NCBI GenBank assembly: GCA_947623955.1
Contig: CANQIP010000001.1
Coordinates: 124,001-188,000 of the forward strand
Direction of reading: 5' to 3'
Source: an uncultured Clostridia bacterium
GTDB taxonomy: Bacteria; Bacillota; Clostridia; UBA1381
Length of the DNA stretch: 64,000 nt
The position numbers and the translations under genes were made by a program. The stretch's first letter is position 1; each line of letters starts with the position of its first letter. The notes beneath the pieces were generated by a model, which saw only the letters and a list, made by a program, of their open reading frames with translations, was not told the origin of the DNA and made no database searches. Positions 45,496-52,559 of this stretch are shown in pieces.

Positions 45496-46395
45496 TTACT
45501 TACAGCCGCAGCCGCAGTCACAATTCTGACTGCCGCCCGCCACGGACGGGTCTTCGTCGCCGTCCTCGAGGAACTCGCATCTCTCGGGCGGGAAAAACTC
45601 GTCAACAGGGAAGTCGATACGGTCGAACAGGTCGCACGGGTTGTCGTCCGTCGCCGATACACATTCCTTCGTCGGAATACAGAAGTCGTACGAGGGAATA
45701 AGGAGCTGCACGTGTCTCTCAAGCTTGATTATCGAGAATACACCGAGCGATACGTACACATTCTTAGCCTCGCTACCGGGGATTATGCTGTCGTTAAAGA
45801 CGTTGCACACCGCCGACGGCACCGACGCTATATCAAAGTCGTCGTCACAGCAGCAGCATGAATTCTTGTCTCTCGCGTCAAGCACTCTCGCGCCGAGCGC
45901 GATAGGCTCCACGACCTCGACTACCGCGTGGGGCATATTCGTCTTTTTCCAAAGCTGCGCGTCGAACGCGTCCTCCTTGTACTTCGACTCGAATATCTTC
46001 GCGTTGCCTTCGCTGCCGAAAAGAATAACCTTCTTCTCGAACGTCGCGAGACCCTCAACCTCCGTCGGGTTTCCGAGTCCCGTGTAAACCTGGAGCGTTA
46101 CCTTGAAATAGTACTGGAGGTCAATCGAGTAAAAGCCTCTGTCGAAAGGCACGGGTTCAACATCCGTGAATACCCATATTACCTCAGCCTTTGTCACTTT
46201 AACGCTTATCGCTTTGTCAACGACTTCCTGACCGCAATTTGTTAAATATACTCTGATATTTTCAAGACAATCCTTATCACGGCACGAATCGTAAACTTTA
46301 TCGGTATGTATACATACAGCGTCATTGAAGTTTGTACCGGGGTACTCTCTGCCGCTGCATGTTTCGTTTGCACCTGCGTTTTTGCAATCTGCCAT
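45496..46395 (-). CDS. Cys-rich conserved clostridial protein, probable spore coat component
   Basis: 299 residues. The start has several cysteines (MADCKNAGANETCSGREYPG...YDSCRDKDCLENIRVYLT), the middle is beta-rich (IDLQYYFKVTLQVYTG), with a DKNSCCCCDDD cluster and an NCDCGCGCK end. I know similar clostridial proteins without an assigned function. The upstream region has a sigma-K/E-like promoter, so it is likely made in the mother cell and built into the coat, perhaps crosslinked by its cysteines. AAAGGAATG site. Confidence 0.7.
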   Translation of the reverse strand: MADCKNAGANETCSGREYPGTNFNDAVCIHTDKVYDSCRDKDCLENIRVYLTNCGQEVVDKAISVKVTKAEVIWVFTDVEPVPFDRGFYSIDLQYYFKVTLQVYTGLGNPTEVEGLATFEKKVILFGSEGNAKIFESKYKEDAFDAQLWKKTNMPHAVVEVVEPIALGARVLDARDKNSCCCCDDDFDIASVPSAVCNVFNDSIIPGSEAKNVYVSLGVFSIIKLERHVQLLIPSYDFCIPTKECVSATDDNPCDLFDRIDFPVDEFFPPERCEFLEDGDEDPSVAGGSQNCDCGCGCK

Positions 46396-46424
46396 TACAA
46401 ATCATTCCTTTCTGTAAATTCGGG

Positions 46425-46463
46425 GTAAATCCCTTGGTATAGAATATGTGACGCGGAAAAATG
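46425..46463 (-). promoter_or_regulatory. Sigma-K/E-like promoter of the Cys-rich gene
   Basis: Minus strand CATATTCTA fits the -10 consensus CATANNNTA, with an AC pair 16 bases upstream as expected for sigma-K. No sigma-A-like pair is visible nearer the gene. Confidence 0.6.
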
Positions 46464-46515
46464 TGTGATTGCTTTACGCGTAAATATGTGGTATACTGCA
46501 AGTCGGAGGGATAAT

Positions 46516-47136
46516 ATGTACGACGGAATTATTTTTGACATAGACGGCACGCTCTGGGATTCGCGTAAGGGCGTTGCCGAAAGCTGGAACATGGCGCTGC
46601 GCGATCATACCGATTACGATATTACGCTCGACTATAAAAAGCTCGGCAAGCTGTTCGGCAAGCCGATGAACGAGATTTTCGCGGCTGTTTTCCCCGATAT
46701 GAGCGATGAGAGAATGAACGAGCTTATACCGGTGTTTTACACGTACGAGCACCATTACCTCGCCTCTCACCCGCCCGTGCTCTACGACGGCACAGAGGAA
46801 ACGCTCCGCCGCCTTGCCGAACGGTACCCGCTTTTTATCGTGACGAACGCGCAGAAGGGATATATCGAGTGTCTGTTTGAGGCGGCGGGGATAGAAAAAT
46901 ATTTTACCGATTGGCTCTGCTACGGCGATACAGGCGCACAGAAGGACGTAACCATGCGTATGCTGATTGAGAAAAATAAGCTTAAAAATCCCGTTTACGT
47001 CGGCGACACGCAGGGCGACCTTGACGCGTGCAAAAAAGCGGACGTGCCGATGATTTACGCCGCGTACGGGCTGGGCGAGGTTAAAACCCCCGATGTGACC
47101 ATTAACGCGGTTCCCGAGCTTTTGCGGATATTATAA
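46516..47136 (+). CDS. HAD-superfamily phosphatase (PGP-like)
   Basis: 206 residues with motif I GIIFDIDGTLWDS, motif II IVTNAQKG, a lysine (GAQKD) and motif IV VYVGDTQGDLDAC. A helical cap (residues 15-75) places it in the phosphoglycolate phosphatase-like group, acting on small phosphate esters. Start ATG 46516 has GGAGGG upstream; earlier in-frame starts lack a site. It diverges from the Cys-rich gene. Confidence 0.88.
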   Translation: MYDGIIFDIDGTLWDSRKGVAESWNMALRDHTDYDITLDYKKLGKLFGKPMNEIFAAVFPDMSDERMNELIPVFYTYEHHYLASHPPVLYDGTEETLRRLAERYPLFIVTNAQKGYIECLFEAAGIEKYFTDWLCYGDTGAQKDVTMRMLIEKNKLKNPVYVGDTQGDLDACKKADVPMIYAAYGLGEVKTPDVTINAVPELLRIL

Positions 47137-47163
47137 AAATCAGCGTTTTAACGCACTAAAGTG

Positions 47164-47192
47164 TTGACAAATTTCAAATAACGTAATATAAT
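47164..47192 (+). promoter_or_regulatory. Consensus sigma-A promoter of putP
   Basis: TTGACA, 17-base spacer, TATAAT about 45 bases before the putP start. Confidence 0.92.
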
Positions 47193-47236
47193 TGCACGGT
47201 ATACTAATTAAAGTTATATAAATACGGAGGTTTATC

Positions 47237-48802
47237 ATGACAAAGGAAAATATTTGCATTATGATTTCCATAGTCGCGTATCTGCTTATGGTGCTGGGTA
47301 TCGGCGTATGGTTTTCACGCAGAAACAAGACCGCCGACGATTTCTACCTCGGCGGAAGAAAGCTCGGCCCGTTCGTGACGGCGATGAGCGCGGAAGCGTC
47401 GGACATGAGCAGCTACCTGCTTATGGGTGTGCCGGGACTCGCGTTCCTCACGGGTATCGCGGACGCGTCGTGGACGGCGATAGGTCTTGTTGTCGGTACA
47501 TATTTAAACTGGCTTATAGTCGCGAAAAAACTGAGACGCTATTCGAGCCGCATAGGCGCGACGACGATCCCCGCGTTCTTCTCGGAGCGTTTCAAGGATA
47601 ATTCGAGAATTTTAAGCGTTATCGCAGCAATCGTAATCATAATCTTCTTCGTACCCTACACGGCGTCGGGCTTTGTGGCGTGCGGCAAGCTGTTTAACTC
47701 GCTTTTCGGCGTTGATTACATGGTCGCTATGATCGTATGCGCGTTCGTAATCATCATGTACACGATGCTCGGCGGCTTTATGGCGGCGAGTACGAGCGAC
47801 TTTTTACAGAGTATTATCATGACGATCGGTCTTGTCGTCGTAGTCGGCTACGGCGTTGTACACGCGGGCGGTTTCGGTGCGGTCGTTGAGAACGCGAAAG
47901 CGATCCCGGGTTACTTCAGCCTGACGAACACGTACGACCCCGCGACGAACAGTTCGGCGGTTTACGGAGCGTTCCGTAGCTGCTCCATGCTCGCATGGGG
48001 TCTCGGTTACTTCGGTATGCCGCATATCCTTTTGAGATTTATGGCTATCGAGGACGCGAAAAAGTTAAAGCTGTCAAGACGCGTTGCGTCGGTTTGGGTC
48101 GTTATTTCGCTGGCTGTGGCTGTATTTATCGGTATAACGGGTATGGCTCTCGTTAAAAGCGGCATTATGGCTCCGCTTTACGACAATGCTGCCGTTGCTG
48201 CGGGTACGGCGGGCGCGCAGTCGGAAAACGTGCTTATTGAAATATCAAAGCTTATAGCGCATAACGGCGCGCTTGCGGCGATCGTGGCGGGCGTAATACT
48301 CGCCGGTATACTCGCGGCAACAATGTCGACAGCCGACTCGCAGCTGCTTGCGGCGTCCTCGTCGGTATCGCAGAACATCATAAAGGAAAAGCTTTTCCCG
48401 AAGATGACGGAGGAAACGACGATGATAGTTGCGCGTTTCACGCTCGTGGCTATCGCGGTGGTAGCGGTGTTCCTCGCACGCGACCCGAACAGCTCGGTAT
48501 TTAACATAGTATCGTTCGCATGGGCAGGTTTCGGCGCGGCATTCGGACCTGTTATGCTTGCGGCGCTGTTCTGGAAACGCACGACAAAGCAGGGTGCGCT
48601 TGCGGGAATGATAGCCGGCGGCGCAATGGTATTTATCTGGAAGTACGGTATCGCAAAGCTCGGCGGAGTGTTGGCTATATACGAGCTTTTGCCGGCGTTC
48701 ATATTCGGACTTATCGCGATTGTGGTTGTAAGCTTGCTTACAAAAGCGCCGGATAAGGAAACGGTTGAAATTTTCGACGAAGTTACGGCTATGAAGGATT
48801 GA
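47237..48802 (+). CDS. putP: Sodium/proline symporter
   Basis: 521 residues with about 13 membrane segments of the sodium:solute symporter family. MSAEASDMSSYLLMGVPGLAFLTGI carries the sodium/proline site, and the YSSRIGATTIPAFFSERF and MLGGFMAASTSDFLQSIIM segments are PutP-like. ATMSTADSQLLAASSSVSQNI is the typical segment after TM8 with conserved serines. It imports proline with sodium for osmoprotection, nitrogen or Stickland use. GGAGG site; own promoter. Confidence 0.94.
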   Translation: MTKENICIMISIVAYLLMVLGIGVWFSRRNKTADDFYLGGRKLGPFVTAMSAEASDMSSYLLMGVPGLAFLTGIADASWTAIGLVVGTYLNWLIVAKKLRRYSSRIGATTIPAFFSERFKDNSRILSVIAAIVIIIFFVPYTASGFVACGKLFNSLFGVDYMVAMIVCAFVIIMYTMLGGFMAASTSDFLQSIIMTIGLVVVVGYGVVHAGGFGAVVENAKAIPGYFSLTNTYDPATNSSAVYGAFRSCSMLAWGLGYFGMPHILLRFMAIEDAKKLKLSRRVASVWVVISLAVAVFIGITGMALVKSGIMAPLYDNAAVAAGTAGAQSENVLIEISKLIAHNGALAAIVAGVILAGILAATMSTADSQLLAASSSVSQNIIKEKLFPKMTEETTMIVARFTLVAIAVVAVFLARDPNSSVFNIVSFAWAGFGAAFGPVMLAALFWKRTTKQGALAGMIAGGAMVFIWKYGIAKLGGVLAIYELLPAFIFGLIAIVVVSLLTKAPDKETVEIFDEVTAMKD

Positions 48803-48807
48803 TGAAA

Positions 48808-48848
48808 AAATTCAGGGGGCGGCTTTTGCCGTCCCTATATTTTTAAGG
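48808..48848 (+). terminator. Weak hairpin between putP and the alkylation repair gene
   Basis: GGGGGCGGC-TTTT-GCCGTCCCT followed by ATATTTTTAAGG; stem good, T-run interrupted. Confidence 0.5.
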
Positions 48849-48856
48849 AGAATAAA

Positions 48857-49564
48857 ATGGACTTGACACGTGAACACTGGCAGCAAAGCGATTACGGCGA
48901 GTTTGTGAATTATCTCAAATCTCTTTCGGATAAGAAGTACAAGGAATTCAGCGACGGACTTACTCCGGGCGCAGAGTTTTCCTTCGGCGTGAGAGTGCCT
49001 GTTCTGAGGAACGCGGCGAAGGAGATTGTTAAGGGTAACTATGAGGAATTTCTTAACTGTAAAATCGGCACGTACCGCGAGGAAATAATGATACGCGGGT
49101 TTGTGATGTCGCTCGTAAAGTGCGGCTACGCGCAGATGCTTTCTTATATGAAAAGTTACGCAAAAATCATAAACAGCTGGGACACGTGCGACACGGTGAC
49201 GTTTAAGGGCGTAAAAAAGCACCTCGCCGAATTTTGGAACGACGTCGGGGATTTTATACACAGCTCTAATCCGTGGGAGGTGCGGTTCGGATTTCTGCAC
49301 CTTATGAGCTTTTACCTCACGGACGAGTACATTGACGGCGTGCTTGATTACGTTAACGAAATCAATTCGGATTTTTACTACGTGCAAATGATGCAGGCGT
49401 GGCTTGTCGCGACAGCCGCGGCAAAGCAGAGGGACAAAACGTTTGCGTTTCTTGCCGATAACCGCCTTAACGCCGAAACGCAGAATATGGCGGTGCGGAA
49501 GATACGCGACTCGTACAGAATTTCGCCCGAGGACAAGGAACTCGCGGGGAAACTGAAAAAATAA
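48857..49564 (+). CDS. AlkD-like DNA alkylation repair protein
   Basis: 235 residues of helical repeats: FGVRVPVLRNAAKEI, EEIMIRGFVMSL, INSWDTCDTVTFKG, NPWEVRFGFLHLMSFYL, YYVQMMQAWLVATAAAKQRDKTFAFL. This is the HEAT-like fold of AlkD/YhaZ, a DNA glycosylase for bulky or charged alkyl adducts. The WDxCD and W.vRf..v..m patterns support this. AAGGAG site. It may be co-transcribed with putP by read-through. Confidence 0.9.
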   Translation: MDLTREHWQQSDYGEFVNYLKSLSDKKYKEFSDGLTPGAEFSFGVRVPVLRNAAKEIVKGNYEEFLNCKIGTYREEIMIRGFVMSLVKCGYAQMLSYMKSYAKIINSWDTCDTVTFKGVKKHLAEFWNDVGDFIHSSNPWEVRFGFLHLMSFYLTDEYIDGVLDYVNEINSDFYYVQMMQAWLVATAAAKQRDKTFAFLADNRLNAETQNMAVRKIRDSYRISPEDKELAGKLKK

Positions 49565-49574
49565 TAAAAAAACC

Positions 49575-49603
49575 TTGACAAACGGAAAAATATCTGATAC
49601 AAT
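49575..49603 (+). promoter_or_regulatory. Consensus-like promoter of the infC operon
   Basis: TTGACA (49575-49580), 17-base spacer, TACAAT (49598-49603). Confidence 0.92.
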
Positions 49604-49609
49604 ACACAG

Positions 49610-49750
49610 GAATTTGAAAACAAGCAGAACGCTCCGTTCTCGCCGTCAGCGCAAAGCGACACGGCAAATACAGATTTACCGAAGGGTATTTTTGTGTGCG
49701 GACGCGTTGTGCGGTCCGTTTTTCTTTTGTGTGGAGAGGAGTGATCAACA
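49610..49750 (+). promoter_or_regulatory. infC-rpmI-rplT leader with terminator (L20/IF3 leader type)
   Basis: About 140 untranslated bases lie between the promoter and infC. A terminator-like hairpin CGGAC...GTCCG followed by GTTTTTCTTTT lies at about 49699-49727. In Firmicutes L20 binds such leaders to end transcription of its own operon. The arrangement is seen; L20 control is inferred. Confidence 0.75.
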
Positions 49751-50266
49751 ATTAGCAAGAATGATGTGCAGATTAACGAGCAAATCCGCGACCCCGAAAT
49801 ACGCGTCGTAGCCGCAGACGGCTCGCAGCTCGGCATTATGAGCGCGAAAGAGGCGCAGGATATGGCGTACGAGAAGGGTATGGATCTTGTTAAAATCGCG
49901 CCGCAGGCGAAACCGCCCGTGTGCAAGATTATGGACTACGGAAAGTACAAGTTTGAGCTTAACAAGCGCGAGAGAGAAAACCGTAAAAATCAGAAGGTCA
50001 TCAATATCAAGGAGGTACAGCTTTCCCCCTCGATAGATACCAACGATTTCAATACGAAGTGCAGTCACGCGATAAAGTTCCTTAAAAAAGGCGATAAGGT
50101 CAAGGTAATCGTGCGTTTCCGCGGACGTGAATTAAGTCATTCGCAGATTGGTTTTACACTTCTTGAAAAGTTCGCCTCGCAGGCGAGCGAGGCGGGAAAC
50201 ATAGAGAAACCCGCAAAGCTTGAGGGCAGGAACATGACAATGTTCCTCGCACCGAAAAAAGACTAA
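49751..50266 (+). CDS. infC: Translation initiation factor IF-3, with ATT start codon
   Basis: 171 residues. Reading from ATT at 49751 gives [20 protein letters not shown], the usual IF-3 N-terminus, placed 9-10 bases after GGAGAGGAG. GTG at 49766 would cut off conserved residues and has no site. The two IF-3 domains are complete ([46 protein letters not shown]). IF-3 rejects non-AUG starts, and a rare AUU start lets it repress itself, as in E. coli. First gene of infC-rpmI-rplT. Confidence 0.95.
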   Translation: MSKNDVQINEQIRDPEIRVVAADGSQLGIMSAKEAQDMAYEKGMDLVKIAPQAKPPVCKIMDYGKYKFELNKRERENRKNQKVINIKEVQLSPSIDTNDFNTKCSHAIKFLKKGDKVKVIVRFRGRELSHSQIGFTLLEKFASQASEAGNIEKPAKLEGRNMTMFLAPKKD

Positions 50267-50292
50267 TTTTTAACATTGAGAGGAGAAAGGTC

Positions 50293-50496
50293 ATGGCTAA
50301 GACAAAGATAAAGACGCACAGAGGCGCAGCCAAGAGATTTAACCTGACGAAGAACGGTAAGGTTAAGATGAACAAGGCGTTCAGACGTCACATTCTGAAC
50401 AAGAAAACAACAAAGAGAAAAAGACATTTGAGAAAGCAGGCTTACTGCTCGAAGGCGAACGCCGCGGTAATCAAAAAGCTTATTCCTTACAAGTAA
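50293..50496 (+). CDS. rpmI: Ribosomal protein bL35
   Basis: 67 residues ([20 protein letters not shown]...[21 protein letters not shown]), full length and typical basic sequence of the large-subunit protein bL35. GAGAGGAG site. Between infC and rplT as in nearly all Firmicutes. Confidence 0.98.
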   Translation: MAKTKIKTHRGAAKRFNLTKNGKVKMNKAFRRHILNKKTTKRKRHLRKQAYCSKANAAVIKKLIPYK

Positions 50497-50518
50497 TCCG
50501 AAAGAGAGGTAAATACTA

Positions 50519-50875
50519 ATGGCAAGAGTAAAAGGCGCTTTAAATACAAGAAAAAGACATAAGAAGATATTAAAGCTCGCAAAGGGTTTCCGCGGCGCGG
50601 AGAGCAAGCAGTTCAGAACGGCTAACCAGGCTGTTATGCGCTCTATGCAGAACGCGTACATCGGCAGAAGAAGAAAGAAGAGAGACTTCCGCCGTCTGTG
50701 GATAACGAGAATATCCGCCGCGTGCAAGATGAACGGCATGAACTACTCGACGTTCATGAACGGTCTTAAAAAGGCGGGTATCGACCTCAACAGAAAGAGC
50801 CTTTCCGAGATAGCTATCGCGGACGCGGCTGCTTTCGCAAAGCTTGTTGAGACTGCCAAGAGCGCGCTCAACTAA
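50519..50875 (+). CDS. rplT: Ribosomal protein bL20
   Basis: 118 residues ([20 protein letters not shown]...[27 protein letters not shown]), complete. It binds 23S rRNA early in 50S assembly and is the likely repressor of its own operon through the leader. AGAGAGG site; a strong terminator follows. Confidence 0.98.
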   Translation: MARVKGALNTRKRHKKILKLAKGFRGAESKQFRTANQAVMRSMQNAYIGRRRKKRDFRRLWITRISAACKMNGMNYSTFMNGLKKAGIDLNRKSLSEIAIADAAAFAKLVETAKSALN

Positions 50876-50884
50876 ATAAAACGA

Positions 50885-50921
50885 GACATAGAAAAAGCGT
50901 ATCGCGTGATACGCTTTTTTT
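50885..50921 (+). terminator. Rho-independent terminator of the infC operon
   Basis: AAAAAGCGTATCA/CGCGTGATACGCTTTTTTTT: a 10-bp stem (AGCGTATC-GCGT-GATACGCT) with an eight-T run. Confidence 0.93.
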
Positions 50922-50947
50922 TGGTATTTGTACGGGTAAAAAACTTG

Positions 50948-51535
50948 TTACCTTATAAAATTGGTCATTGTTTTTGTTTCCTGCGGCGGGATTTCCACGC
51001 CGTTTTGCTTACCGAGCTCTATGCACTTTATGAGCCATGCCATATTCTTGCCGAGCGTGCGCATCGTCTGCATACCCTCCTCGTCACGCATGACCTCCTC
51101 GGGCGTGTTGCCGTGAACCTGGTTCCAGTACTGCGACGACACGATGGGCATCGAGTTTATCGTGAAATACTTGTTAAGCTCGTCGAACGCCGCGCTCGCG
51201 CCGCCCCTGCGGCAGCTTACGACCGACGCTCCGACCTTGCCGCGCATCTTATCGCCCGCAGCGCCGAAAGCCTTGTCGAGAAAAATTGAGATTATACCTG
51301 TCGCGGCGGCGTAGTACACCGGCGAGCCGAATACAAATCCGTCAGCCTCCCCGGCTTTTTCGGCAAACTCGTCAACGAGCGCGCCGTAGTCGTACACTCC
51401 GCCGAACGAGTCCTTTCCTACCCACATTATCTCCGTTTCAACGCCGTTTTCCTCAAGAGCCTTCGCGCACTCCGTGAGAGCCGTGTATGTGCAGCCCTTT
51501 TCCCTCGGACTGCCGTTTACAAGAATTACCTTCAT
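50948..51535 (-). CDS. NADPH-dependent FMN reductase / flavodoxin-fold protein
   Basis: 195 residues. VILVNGSPREKGCTYTAL is the FMN phosphate loop; DGFVFGSPVYYAAATGIISIFLDKAF and KVGASVVSCRRGGASAAFDELNKYF complete the isoprenylated/iron-sulfur flavoprotein-type reductase. A flavin-dependent NAD(P)H oxidoreductase, substrate unknown. AAAGGAGAA site. Single-gene unit. Confidence 0.9.
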   Translation of the reverse strand: MKVILVNGSPREKGCTYTALTECAKALEENGVETEIMWVGKDSFGGVYDYGALVDEFAEKAGEADGFVFGSPVYYAAATGIISIFLDKAFGAAGDKMRGKVGASVVSCRRGGASAAFDELNKYFTINSMPIVSSQYWNQVHGNTPEEVMRDEEGMQTMRTLGKNMAWLIKCIELGKQNGVEIPPQETKTMTNFIR

Positions 51536-51614
51536 AATATATTCTCCTTTCCGTTCTTCTACGTATTATATAGTATACCATTTTTCCCGCGATATGTCAA
51601 AAAAACTTGCGCGT

Positions 51615-51643
51615 CACATAATTCCTACCTTTTTCATAGTATA
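51615..51643 (+). promoter_or_regulatory. Sigma-K-like promoter of the DUF11 gene
   Basis: CATAGTATA (51635-51643) matches the -10 consensus CATANNNTA. AC lies 17 bases upstream (51616-51617). No sigma-A pair is visible here. Confidence 0.65.
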
Positions 51644-51687
51644 TATCAGGTATGAAAATACCGAATAAAAAATCAGGAGGAAATACT

Positions 51688-52515
51688 ATGGCGACAAATT
51701 TGCCAAACAGAGCGCAGTTGACGTATGACGGCTCGGCGGTTGTACTGTCGAACCAGACGAACACGACGCTCGTTGATACAAACACAATGGAGATTACCAA
51801 AAAGGCTGTTGACATGTCAATAGTCGCGGGCACGGACGCGGTGTACGTTGTGCGTCTCGAAAACACGGGCGCAAACAACCTCACGGGTATATCTATTACC
51901 GATAACCTCGGCATGGGCGCGCTCACCTATTCCGACGGCACGGCGCAGTTCTTTATAAACGGCAGCAGCGTTACGGGTACGGCTGCGGTAAATATGGGAA
52001 ATGTCGTATTCACAACGACCGAAACGCTTGAACCCGGTGAGAACCTTATCGTCGTTTACTCGGCATCTACCGGCGCGAACCAAACAGAACCGATAACGAA
52101 CACAGTTACGGCTAACGCGACCGCCGCGTCGACCGTTCCCGCGGCGATTACCGCTACGGCTGAAGAGACGATAACGATAACAGCCGTAGCGAACGTATCC
52201 ATCTTTAAATCCGCAGATAAGGATACGGTTACAAGCGGCGACACGCTCACTTACACCTTCACGCTTATGAACACGGGCAGCGCCGACGCGGAAAATGTGA
52301 AGTTCACGGACGTACTCCCTCCGGAGTTCACGGTTCAGACCGTTTCCTACAACGCGGACGGTCAGGACACGCCGATTACTTCCGCAGATTATTCAATTCA
52401 AGGCAATACCCTCACAATTCCGTCGGAAACAGGCACGCTTACTCTCACAGTACCCGCCGCGACCACGGACGGCCCCGGCATTTTAACCATTACCGTTACG
52501 GGAATGATTGCCTGA
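51688..52515 (+). CDS. DUF11-repeat structural protein, probable spore surface component
   Basis: 275 residues without signal peptide or membrane anchor. MATNLPNRAQLTYDGSAVVL is followed by two DUF11-type beta-sandwich repeats: MEITKKAVDMSIVAGTDAVYVVRLENTGANNLTGISITDNLG and VSIFKSADKDTVTSGDTLTYTFTLMNTGSADAENVKFTDVLP. Such repeats are usual in surface proteins. Without a signal it would have to assemble from the mother cell side, and its sigma-K-like promoter fits spore coat or appendage. ATG 51688 has AGGAGG; upstream in-frame starts do not. Confidence 0.8.
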   Translation: MATNLPNRAQLTYDGSAVVLSNQTNTTLVDTNTMEITKKAVDMSIVAGTDAVYVVRLENTGANNLTGISITDNLGMGALTYSDGTAQFFINGSSVTGTAAVNMGNVVFTTTETLEPGENLIVVYSASTGANQTEPITNTVTANATAASTVPAAITATAEETITITAVANVSIFKSADKDTVTSGDTLTYTFTLMNTGSADAENVKFTDVLPPEFTVQTVSYNADGQDTPITSADYSIQGNTLTIPSETGTLTLTVPAATTDGPGILTITVTGMIA

Positions 52516-52521
52516 TCATAT

Positions 52522-52553
52522 CAATAAAACCGCCCCGAAAAGGGCGGTGTACA
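52522..52553. terminator. Bidirectional terminator
   Basis: ACCGCCC-CGAAA-AGGGCGGT between converging genes, with short A and T tracts. Confidence 0.75.
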
Positions 52554-52559
52554 TATTCG

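Noticed and set aside
49766-50266. GTG at 49766 as the infC start
   Set aside because: It would remove conserved N-terminal residues and has no Shine-Dalgarno sequence at the right distance.
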